In this document: piece by piece, positions 33,045-39,837 of the stretch
How positions within the stretch are numbered: the first letter of the stretch is position 1
Layout: each line of letters begins with the position of its first letter
Source of the DNA: an uncultured Methanomassiliicoccales archaeon
Lineage (GTDB): Archaea; Thermoplasmatota; Thermoplasmata; Methanomassiliicoccales; Methanomethylophilaceae
Assembly (NCBI GenBank): GCA_959597175.1
Contig: CAUFXM010000002.1
Coordinates: 62,001-126,000 of the forward strand
Direction: 5' to 3'
Length of the DNA stretch: 64,000 nt
Translations under genes and position numbers: made by a program
Notes under the pieces: model-generated
Databases searched by the model: none
What the model saw: the letters and a program-made list of their open reading frames with translations, nothing else
What the model was told of the DNA's origin: nothing

Positions 33045-33120
33045 GGACTCGTGGTCTAGGGGTTATGACGTCGCCTTCACACGGCGGAGGTCGCCGGTTC
33101 AAATCCGGCCGGGTCCACCA
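33045..33120 (+). tRNA. tRNA-Val (CAC)
   Basis: Acceptor GGACTCG pairs with CGGGTCC (one T-G wobble). Anticodon arm TCGCC-TTCACAC-GGCGG gives CAC. D and T arms are nearly identical to the tRNA-Val (TAC) 200 nt upstream. CCA encoded. TATA TTTTAAAATA at ~33009-33018. Confidence 0.94.
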
Positions 33121-33257
33121 TGTTTCTCCCATCCTTCTATTGTCGGCTCGGCTCATCTCTGGATGCTACCGGAACGGTGGTTGGATGATTGCATCCAGCC
33201 ACGGTACTCCTGGGTAGGTCGGAACCGGTTAAATCCCTACGAGGGTTCGCCACGCTC

Positions 33258-33377
33258 ATGACCTGTGCCTTCTGCCACTGCGAGATCCCGGACACCCAGC
33301 CCTTCAACTTCTGTCCCACCTGCGGACAGACGATAATGGCCGTGCAGGATCCGATCGGCGGCAGGAAGCCGTTCTGA
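33258..33377 (+). CDS. 39-residue zinc-ribbon protein
   Basis: Begins MTCAFCHCEIPDTQ and contains FCPTCGQTIM: two CxxC knuckles, enough for one zinc ribbon. Ends GGRKPF. A TATA-like GGTTAAATCC lies ~28 nt upstream, giving a leaderless mRNA. Function unknown. Confidence 0.7.
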   Translation: MTCAFCHCEIPDTQPFNFCPTCGQTIMAVQDPIGGRKPF

Positions 33378-33479
33378 TCCATCCAAGGAGATTTTCGGTG
33401 ACGACGCACCAAACCTCTATGAAACATCAATCGTACCGAGGGAAACGCCTTAACCGTGTCCGTCGTTCGTGGGTCCATC

Positions 33480-34868
33480 ATGGCAGACTATCCAGATTTG
33501 CAGACCACCGATGAGGGCAGGGAGTTCGAGAAGGCGATCGACCAGTTCCTCTCTGGTGAGAAGAGGGACTACCCCAGCTATTACGGCGGGATGAAGGTGG
33601 CATCCGGTACGGAGTTCGTGATCCACAGCCCCATCGACGAGACCATCCGCTACGGCATCTTCCAGGAACCCGAGGAGGGGATAATGGAGGCCGCCGTAGA
33701 GGCAACGAAGAAGGCCTTCGACTCATGGTCGGCGGTCCCCGTGGAGGAGCGCGCGGCATATTTCTCCAAGTACCTGGCTCTCCTGAAGGCCCGTCGCCTG
33801 TATTACGCGGCAATGGTCACGGTCAGCACCGGGATGGTCCGCCAGGACGCGCTCAGCGAGGTGGATGCGCTCATCTCGGCGATAGAGGGCATACTGGAGG
33901 ATGCGAAGGGATACAGGGGTAGGCCGCTGGGGGTATGGGCCGTCATATCGGCCCACAACTCGCCCATGGCGTCGCCCATCGCCTTCGCCGTTGCTGCGCT
34001 GGTTGCGGGGAACACCGTCGTCATGAATCCTGCCAACACATGCCCCATGCCCGTGTACTCGTTCTACGAGGCGATGGAGAGGTACGGCCTCCCCGGAGGG
34101 GTGCTCGCTCTCGTTGTGGACAGAAAGGAGCAGTCCACCGAGAACCTGGCAAACGACATGCGCGTTCTCGGTATCGCCGCCTCGGGTTCGGGGGACAGAC
34201 TGGAGGACCTGATGTTCCTCCAGGTGGACGACGAGCTGAGGTTCATCAATGACATCAAGGGGATGAACCCCGCGATAGTCTACAGGCCGTCGGACATGAA
34301 GGCGACAGCGAGGATGGTGGTGGATTCGGCGTTCTCCTACAGCGGTCAGCGTCTCTACTCATGCTCCAAGGTCATCGTCACCGCCGATGAACAGAAACGT
34401 TTCATGGAGGCCGTCTCCGAGGTCATGAAGGATCTCCGCGTAGGCGATCCGGTGGACGACGTCACATTCACGGGCCCGATCATCAGCGATGCGGCCGCCA
34501 GGAGGTTCCAGGACATCGTCACGGAGAACCTGGCATATGTGGTGGCTAAGGCTCCGGCCCCCATGGACGTGCCGATGAGTGCGTACGTGACCCCAGTGGT
34601 CGTGTCCGGACTCGATGAGGAGAACGATCTGAGCTACATGGACTCCGGCCTGCCGATCCTCAACATCAAGGTGGTGGAGTCCCTGGACAAGGCGTTCGAG
34701 GAGATCGAGGACACGGAGTGCGGGCTGTCCGCAGGGATATTCACGAAGGACCCCAAGGTGATCGATAGGTTCAGGTCCGAGGTGGATGTGCCCTCAAGAT
34801 ACATCAACGAGAGCAGCCGTGTCCTGATGCCCGCCGCTACGGCGAAGCTCGGGAACTTCTGCAGCTGA
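33480..34868 (+). CDS. aldehyde dehydrogenase superfamily protein, atypical active site
   Basis: 462 aa ALDH fold. The NAD-binding parts are recognisable: GVWAVISAHNSPMASPIAFA, AGNTVVMNPANTCPMPVYSF and GPIISDAAARRFQDIV, closest to P5C/succinate-semialdehyde dehydrogenases. Two catalytic positions look changed. The nucleophile motif (usually GQ-x-C-x-x-x-x-R) reads SGQRLYSCSK, with Leu at the Cys position. The general-base motif (usually ELGGKNP) reads DIKGMNP. It may be non-catalytic or use a displaced Cys. ATG at 33480 preferred over 33456. Confidence 0.85.
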   Translation: MADYPDLQTTDEGREFEKAIDQFLSGEKRDYPSYYGGMKVASGTEFVIHSPIDETIRYGIFQEPEEGIMEAAVEATKKAFDSWSAVPVEERAAYFSKYLALLKARRLYYAAMVTVSTGMVRQDALSEVDALISAIEGILEDAKGYRGRPLGVWAVISAHNSPMASPIAFAVAALVAGNTVVMNPANTCPMPVYSFYEAMERYGLPGGVLALVVDRKEQSTENLANDMRVLGIAASGSGDRLEDLMFLQVDDELRFINDIKGMNPAIVYRPSDMKATARMVVDSAFSYSGQRLYSCSKVIVTADEQKRFMEAVSEVMKDLRVGDPVDDVTFTGPIISDAAARRFQDIVTENLAYVVAKAPAPMDVPMSAYVTPVVVSGLDEENDLSYMDSGLPILNIKVVESLDKAFEEIEDTECGLSAGIFTKDPKVIDRFRSEVDVPSRYINESSRVLMPAATAKLGNFCS

Positions 34869-35456
34869 TCATGCCAGCCTGACCTCCTTGGCCATCCCCT
34901 TGAGGGACTTGGCCATGGAGGTCAAATCGCTTTTCCTATAGGGTCTGCAGCTTTCGGGGGATTCCACTCTCCTGAGAGTTATAGCACGGGCTCCCCTCAG
35001 GGTCTCGGCGATGTCCTCAAGCGTCGCCGTGTCAACCAGGGACGGGTCCATCATTATCTCAGCTGAGAACCTGCAGTCGCCGGACGTCGCGATCGCCACG
35101 GATTCGGTCTGGCTCCTGGTGAGCTTCCTGTCGAAGACGAACAGGACATGGTCGGCGTATCCTGCGCCGATGAGGTCGTCCAGGGCAGCCGGGACCGTTC
35201 CGGGCGTGCGGAGGGCCGTGTCCATCAGCGGAGGACGGATGTTCCTGATCGTCCTGTGGATGCCGTCCAGACCGAGGACGTCGCCGTTGCGGCATGTGAA
35301 CATCACGGCATCGATGGAGTCCCTGTCGCCGTGGACGGTGTTAGCCACCTCGGCCTCGCTGACCCCGTGCCCGTCGCCGGATGAGAGCTCCACCACGGAC
35401 AGGTACTCCCCGGGAAAAGTGGTGGTATCTATCCTGCGGAATCCCGAGATGTACAT
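34869..35456 (-). CDS. radical-SAM-fold protein lacking cluster cysteines (NrdG/PflA-like)
   Basis: 195 aa. YISGFRRIDTTTFPGEYLSVV aligns by eye with the start of anaerobic NrdG/PflA-type activases (I-x-GF-x-K-x-S-x-x-D-Y-PG). The position of C-x3-C-x2-C reads ELSSGDGHGVSE, with no cysteine. Later strands correspond to the barrel (DAVMFTCRNGDVLG, GYADHVLFVFDRKLT). It therefore cannot hold the SAM-binding 4Fe-4S cluster in the usual way. Last gene of an operon with CdhE- and CdhD-like genes. An ATG at 35501 would overlap the preceding gene. Confidence 0.7.
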   Translation of the reverse strand: MYISGFRRIDTTTFPGEYLSVVELSSGDGHGVSEAEVANTVHGDRDSIDAVMFTCRNGDVLGLDGIHRTIRNIRPPLMDTALRTPGTVPAALDDLIGAGYADHVLFVFDRKLTRSQTESVAIATSGDCRFSAEIMMDPSLVDTATLEDIAETLRGARAITLRRVESPESCRPYRKSDLTSMAKSLKGMAKEVRLA

Positions 35457-35475
35457 CTGTCGATAACAAGGTGTT

Positions 35476-35494
35476 CTAAGTACATAATACTTAG
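35476..35494. promoter_or_regulatory. palindrome at radical-SAM-like gene
   Basis: CTAAGTA-CATAA-TACTTAG is a perfect 7-bp inverted repeat at the end of the CdhE-like gene and ~20 nt before the preferred start of the next gene. It could be an operator, an internal promoter or a processing site. Confidence 0.4.
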
Positions 35495-36198
35495 TTACCA
35501 TCCTGCGGACCGGATCGCTGCACGGAGTCCATCAGCGCATCCAGGACCAGACATCCCTCGGGGTCGAGGTCGTCGAGGACGACAATGTCGCCGTACCTCA
35601 TCACAGAGACGGATGCCACCGCCAGGGCGTACTCGCCGGACCATGTCCTGGTCATAAGGGGGTACGACGCCTGGCGGACCGCATGCTCATCTGCGAGACG
35701 ATGGATGTCCGTGTTGGTCTCCAGGCACGATTTCATGTTGGGGGTGTCCGGAGCCAGGACGACGGTCGAGGCGCCATGGCCCTCTGCCATCTCCACGTTG
35801 TCCATAAGTGATTGGACGTCTACGCCCGTGACCGCGACCGGGCATCCTGATATGCCGGACAGAACCGAGGTCTCGGCTGTGCGGTCAGGATCGGTGATGA
35901 GCAACAGCGGCCTCCTGTCCGGCACCGCGGACAGGGCTGTCGCGAGGCACGCAGGGTCCCGGGATTCCAGGATAAGCCCCAGTCCGGAGGCGGCGGCCAT
36001 GGTGACGGCTTCGGCGAACACAGTCGGATCGACGGAGTCGTTCCTCACGCACACGAACCTCAGATGCCAGCAGGACTCGGCGAGTCCGGACACCAGGGCG
36101 ATGCGCTCCTCCATCGGGATGAACGGGAGGTCGCTCATGCTGAGGGCGAACGACGCCCCATCCCCCCTGACATCGATGCCGTCTATCTCGTATGCCAT
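35491..36198 (-). CDS. short CdhE-like (corrinoid Fe-S protein gamma subunit) protein
   Basis: 235 aa. The C-terminal half reads like the CdhE/AcsC TIM barrel: AVTGVDVQSLMDNVEMAEGH, STVVLAPDTPNMKSCL, then a TDIHRLADEH-type helix, YPLMTRTWSGEYALAVASVS and MRYGDIVVLDDLDPE (family: kYa-x-IvVLD). True CdhE is ~450 aa with an N-terminal 4Fe-4S motif; both the motif and the C-terminal corrinoid domain are missing. Carbon monoxide dehydrogenase/acetyl-CoA synthase catalysis is therefore unlikely. ATG 36198 is 4 nt after the CdhD-like stop. Ends in TAA. Confidence 0.72.
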   Translation of the reverse strand: MAYEIDGIDVRGDGASFALSMSDLPFIPMEERIALVSGLAESCWHLRFVCVRNDSVDPTVFAEAVTMAAASGLGLILESRDPACLATALSAVPDRRPLLLITDPDRTAETSVLSGISGCPVAVTGVDVQSLMDNVEMAEGHGASTVVLAPDTPNMKSCLETNTDIHRLADEHAVRQASYPLMTRTWSGEYALAVASVSVMRYGDIVVLDDLDPEGCLVLDALMDSVQRSGPQDGN

Positions 36199-36202
36199 GA
36201 TA

Positions 36203-37006
36203 TCACAGATCCGCAAGCTCCTCGCCGTAGACGCGGGTCATGTCCGCGGCCCCCGGTCCCCTGACCATGACGATGTCCGCGCCGGCGAGCATCGCGGCGA
36301 GGGCGGTCTCCGCCTCCCACATCGATGCGGCACGTGCATCCGGGAAACCGCGGTTCCAGCATCCGGTCACGTCCGCCAGGATCGGGTGTCCCAGCTCCGC
36401 GACTCCTGAAAGCGCCCGTTCCCTGATCTCTCTGGCGAGGCGGACGCCGGTTCCGAGCCCCTCCCCCGGACCATCGAAGCCGATCCCGATGACGGTGCGC
36501 GATCCTGCGCCGAGGCAGAGGTCCGAGATCTCGTCCGCAGACCGTCCGGGGATGAGCACGGCATGGTCCCCGACCGGTCCCGTGTAAGGCGAGTCCCTTC
36601 CGATCAGGATCATCGTCCCCGCATCCCCGAACCCGGAGAGTTCCTCGAGGACGGTGTGGTCGGCGGTCACCGCGACGGGTATCCTGCAACGGGATGCGAT
36701 CCTCCTGACGAGCGACGCGTCCTCCCCGCGGAGGTCCACCCAGACACCGTCGGCACCCAGCTCTCTCCACATGACCGCCCATTCGCAGGGGTCGGACTGC
36801 CTTCCGGAGAACATCCCTGCCGCCAGCGCCGGGTAACATCCAAGGTCGTCCGTCACCTGTCCGAACACCAGGGGCCTCCTGCGCCTGGCCCCGTCCAGGG
36901 AGAGGAATGGGAGGCTGCGGGAGCCTCCTGCGACGTACTCCCCGAGGCCTAGCGGCAGCTCCTGCAACGGCTCCACGGGTTGATGTGATGTGCGGGGGAG
37001 CCTCAT
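36203..37006 (-). CDS. CdhD-like (corrinoid Fe-S protein delta subunit) protein
   Basis: 267 aa against ~310-430 for true CdhD/AcsD. Matching features are PLVFGQVTDD, DPCEWAVMWRELGADGVWVD (family: DPAxWA-x6-GAD), a phosphate-type GIGFDGPGEGLGTGVRLARE segment and MWEAETALAAMLAGADIVMV followed by RGPGA, which mirrors the CdhD C-terminus WEA-x-TA-x-ALL-x-AGADIV-x-MRHP. These TIM barrels bind methyltetrahydropterin in ACDS. Start overlaps the upstream ACT gene closely (1-nt gap). The paired order CdhD-CdhE is that of cdh operons. Confidence 0.75.
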   Translation of the reverse strand: MRLPRTSHQPVEPLQELPLGLGEYVAGGSRSLPFLSLDGARRRRPLVFGQVTDDLGCYPALAAGMFSGRQSDPCEWAVMWRELGADGVWVDLRGEDASLVRRIASRCRIPVAVTADHTVLEELSGFGDAGTMILIGRDSPYTGPVGDHAVLIPGRSADEISDLCLGAGSRTVIGIGFDGPGEGLGTGVRLAREIRERALSGVAELGHPILADVTGCWNRGFPDARAASMWEAETALAAMLAGADIVMVRGPGAADMTRVYGEELADL

Positions 37007-37007
37007 G

Positions 37008-37913
37008 TCAGCTCAGTTCCGTGAGCTCCTTCACGAGGAAGATCCCGTTCAGTCCGTCCATGGCCTTCGGCATGGAGTCGCAGATCTCCCTGAACGACTT
37101 GTCGCTCTTGCCGATGTCCATGACCAGCTCCAGGTACATGGTCTCGTAGCAGATCTTCACCTTGCTGAACACGGATATGAGGTTCACGTTCCAGTCCGCG
37201 ATGACGCTCAGGGCCTGGGTTATGCTGCCGGGGCAGTCCGGGATCTCCATACCCACCTTGACCAGGCGGGTGTCCGGTTTGAAGAAGGTGATGGACAGGA
37301 TCCATGAGTCCGCATCCATCGTGATCAGGACGTTCTTTCCGTCGATGTCCCTGAGGATGTCTCCGTACTGGTCCGCCACGTCGAAGCATCCGTTCACCAC
37401 GTTGGACGGGTACCCCCTGCGGATCTCGGTCTTCCCGTTCGCGTTGGCACCCTTGAACAGCCTGCCGATCTCTGCCGGCTTGAAGTCTATCCTCCTGATC
37501 TTGGATACGGACGGGTCGTTCCTCGCCTTCAGGGACTCGAACTCCTCCCTGAGGATGTCCCCCTCCCCTGCGAAGTTCATGTCCGCCATGAGCTTCCAGA
37601 CGATGACGGTGTCCGATATCCCGTTGAGCGAGGCGGAGTTGAGGATGTTGATCTCCTTGGACGCCAGGAAGCTGGCGGCCTGCGCGCTCGACCCGGGCAC
37701 GTCGTCCAGGTACATCGTGATGTGGGTCAGGGTACGGTAGTTCTCCTGGGGGAACACGGACAGTATGATCTCATAGTCCTTTGGACCCGCAGGGGGATGC
37801 CTGAACAGGGTGCTGTAGACGCACCCGCCGTCCACCAGGCCCATGGTGTCGGACATCCAGCTGTCCACCTTGATCGACGACCCGTTGACTTTAGCGAACT
37901 CCCAGATCTTCAT
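37008..37913 (-). CDS. double ACT-domain protein
   Basis: 301 aa. Two ACT-like modules are visible: LTHITMYLDDVPGSSAQAAS (~res 80-125) and RLVKVGMEIPDCPGSITQAL (~res 220-275), each with the DxPG-type turn where effector amino acids bind. No catalytic domain is seen. It leads the operon of CdhD-like, CdhE-like and radical-SAM-like genes and may be its ligand sensor, which is inference. Start at 37913 preferred over 37949. Confidence 0.75.
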   Translation of the reverse strand: MKIWEFAKVNGSSIKVDSWMSDTMGLVDGGCVYSTLFRHPPAGPKDYEIILSVFPQENYRTLTHITMYLDDVPGSSAQAASFLASKEINILNSASLNGISDTVIVWKLMADMNFAGEGDILREEFESLKARNDPSVSKIRRIDFKPAEIGRLFKGANANGKTEIRRGYPSNVVNGCFDVADQYGDILRDIDGKNVLITMDADSWILSITFFKPDTRLVKVGMEIPDCPGSITQALSVIADWNVNLISVFSKVKICYETMYLELVMDIGKSDKSFREICDSMPKAMDGLNGIFLVKELTELS

Positions 37914-37945
37914 GTGAGCACTGTCCGTCCCATGACGCTGGACTC

Positions 37946-38215
37946 TCAAAAACCTTTGCGGTCGAAGAGGTTCTTGGGGGATGTCAGCGGCTGGGTCCAG
38001 AGGGGGTCGTCCTCCAGGCGTTCGAGGTCCAGTGCCAGGTTGGCGAGGCTCCCGCCGTAGGACGGGTCGGAGGCTATGCGCCTGACGGTCTCCGAATCGC
38101 GCCCGGAGCGCATCTCCAGGCCGGACATCCTCAGAGCGGAGTCCATCAGGTCCGCCGCCTCGTTCAGCAGCCTCTCGGCCTCCCTGAGCATCGCCGCCCT
38201 CTCTCCCCTGTCCAT
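37946..38215 (-). CDS. small helical protein, unknown
   Basis: 89 aa, mostly charged helix (RAAMLREAERLLNEAADLMD) with no cysteines or membrane segment. It follows the zinc-ribbon gene with a 1-nt gap, so the two are an operon. I do not recognise the family. Confidence 0.65.
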   Translation of the reverse strand: MDRGERAAMLREAERLLNEAADLMDSALRMSGLEMRSGRDSETVRRIASDPSYGGSLANLALDLERLEDDPLWTQPLTSPKNLFDRKGF

Positions 38216-38216
38216 G

Positions 38217-38603
38217 TCATCTCCTCTCGATCGAGTACCTGGCCGGTCTGGAGCACCCTCCGCGGGCGGCGTAGCCGCAGACCTTGCATCTGCGCATGAG
38301 CTCGACGGTCTCGCCGTCCAGGGTCCTGTTCCTCACGGACAGGAGTATGGACCCGCACACCGGGCACCACTTGCCGGCCGGCCTCCCGGCATCGGCATAG
38401 CTTATGGTCAGTCTGAAGAGCTGTCTGGATATGCCTATCCTGCGGATCCTCTCCGCACCAACCCTGTAGTCGGTGTCGGTGCACAGGAGCTCCGCGGAGA
38501 CCGCTTCGCACAGCTCCCTCTGCGAGCGCATGTGGGGGGTGCGGGACAGGACGTTCTCGATGGCCTTCGCCACCTCGTCCTCCGAGGGGATCCTGTAGGT
38601 CAT
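38217..38603 (-). CDS. helix-turn-helix plus zinc-ribbon protein
   Basis: 128 aa. The N-terminal part (VAKAIENVLSRTPHMRSQRE, YRVGAERIRRIGISRQLFRL) looks like a winged helix; the C-terminal part has CPVCGSILLS and CKVCGYAARGGC, a four-Cys zinc ribbon. This pairing suggests nucleic-acid binding. ATG 38603 preferred over 38612. Confidence 0.72.
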   Translation of the reverse strand: MTYRIPSEDEVAKAIENVLSRTPHMRSQRELCEAVSAELLCTDTDYRVGAERIRRIGISRQLFRLTISYADAGRPAGKWCPVCGSILLSVRNRTLDGETVELMRRCKVCGYAARGGCSRPARYSIERR

Positions 38604-38612
38604 GCAACCCAA

Positions 38613-38729
38613 TCATGTTCTGCGTATATAGGGGGAACCTCGGTCCGACGGATCCATGATGGCGGACAGCATCCTTCCGTCGGGGACCCTCCCGCACGAC
38701 CTGAGATACGCGTCCACCATGTCTCCCAT
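38613..38729 (-). CDS. 38-residue ORF, unknown
   Basis: MGDMVDAYLRSCGRVPDG begins after GAGGCC and the frame ends IRRT. It lies 9 nt before the zinc-ribbon gene and behind a TATA (CTTTAAAG) shared with the divergent tRNA-Leu. Plausible but unsupported by any family. Confidence 0.4.
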   Translation of the reverse strand: MGDMVDAYLRSCGRVPDGRMLSAIMDPSDRGSPYIRRT

Positions 38730-38772
38730 GGCCTCGCATCTAGCGAACCCGTTGTCGCCGCGGAGGGGTCCA

Positions 38773-38780
38773 AACTTTAA
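38773..38780. promoter_or_regulatory. symmetric TATA box, divergent promoter
   Basis: ACTTTAAAGG is self-complementary and is ~30 nt upstream of tRNA-Leu on one side and ~45 nt upstream of the 38729 ORF on the other, so one element could serve both directions. Confidence 0.45.
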
Positions 38781-38805
38781 AGGGTCCGAGCATACGGGAC
38801 GACAG

Positions 38806-38888
38806 GCGGGTGTGGCCGAGCTGGCCAAAGGCGCGGGACTTAAGATCCCGTCCTTAGTGGTTCAAGGGTTCGAATCCCTTCGCCCGCA
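38806..38888 (+). tRNA. tRNA-Leu (TAA)
   Basis: Class II tRNA, 83 nt. Acceptor GCGGGTG pairs with CGCCCGC. Anticodon arm CGGGA-CTTAAGA-TCCCG gives TAA. A short variable arm (TCCTTAGTGGTTCAA region) precedes the T arm AGGG-TTCGAAT-CCCT. CCA is not fully encoded (ACCTT follows). Confidence 0.93.
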
Positions 38889-38984
38889 CCTTCTCATCCT
38901 GTCCAGACCGTATCCGTCGTCGAATATGTTGCATTCGACGCACTTCTCATAGGGGATTGTTTAGTTCCGAGTGATTCTGGGAAC
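38889..38984. other. non-coding stretch after tRNA-Leu
   Basis: Contains CGTCGAAT-ATGTTGC-ATTCGACG (38918-38940), a perfect 8-bp hairpin, and AGTTCC...GGAACT (38961-38983). No gene seen. Confidence 0.5.
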
Positions 38985-39395
38985 TCATTCGGACACGTGG
39001 TGCAGATTTAGGCAGTCAACGTCGCTCATCCTTGGGCAGAACATCCCGCGCTCTTCGAACAAAATGGGGCCGAGGTGGATCCTACTGAAGCGTCCGTACA
39101 AGGGCTGGATTTGTTTTCGCCGATGGAGCGTATCATCATCGGCGATGATCCGCAGAGGATCGTACGGATTCTGTCTTCTCCGGTGTGCAGTCAATGAGTA
39201 CTGGAAGTCATCCGATTCGGTATCATCTATGCATCTTAGGAACAGGTTGTGTTTGCCCTTGAAGAAATGTTTCAGCAGTACGTCTTCCCAATGTATTTGT
39301 CCGTGGATTAGGAATGCGCTTGGTTCTTCGAACAACGATTCAAGGATGGATAGTCTTCTTTCGCGCCCGACGAAGTCGTTCTGGATGGCTACCAC
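38985..39395 (-). pseudogene. AAA ATPase remnant
   Basis: 136-aa frame. NDFVGRERRLSILESLFEEP matches the N-terminus of archaeal DUF234/AAA ATPases (F-x-GRE-x-E-L-x-x-L), but the following P-loop (normally GRRRVGKT) reads HGQIHWED, and the remainder has no recognisable motif. AT content is higher than in neighbouring genes. It lies just beyond tRNA-Leu and is best read as the decayed end of an acquired gene. Confidence 0.45.
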
Positions 39396-39489
39396 GTCAT
39401 ATTTGTGAATGTTACATAGAAAATAATCACTGGCATTCTTTGGGCACGAGATGCCGTGTCGGAGTTCTTAAACGGGTCTCTCACACGCA

Positions 39490-39809
39490 TGTTGGCGCGC
39501 AATCACGATATACTTCCAATAAGTAGGAATTCTCATGTCAGCAAATCCGACGAGTTCAAGGTGCAGCTGCTCGAGACGTTCGCGTCGCTCATCACCGCGG
39601 CGTTCGGTCTGGTCGCCGCACTGGCATGGAACGACACGATCAAGGCCGCCATCGCGGCGGTGTTCGGAACCGAGGACGATCTCATAGGGATGTTCGTCTA
39701 CGCGATCATCATCACCGTCCTTGCGGTGATAATGACCCTCCTCATCTCCAGGTCCCTGTCCAAGGCCAAGAAGGCCCTGCACCTGGTCAAGGAAGAGGAG
39801 AAGGAGTGA
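39490..39809 (+). CDS. DUF5654 two-helix membrane protein (probable frameshift at start)
   Basis: The clear domain is KSDEFKVQLLETFASLITAA followed by FGLVAALAWNDTIKAAIAAV, a second membrane helix and a Lys-rich tail, as in DUF5654. The expected start is ATG at 39535, which has AGGA upstream and a TATA ~25 nt before, but it is out of frame. One extra A in the AAA run at 39541-39543 would give MSAKSDEFK. As sequenced, the only in-frame ATGs are 39490 and 39456, without a good ribosome-binding site. Confidence 0.75.
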
Positions 39810-39837
39810 TCCTTCGAAAACCGGCCTGACCCGCGGG

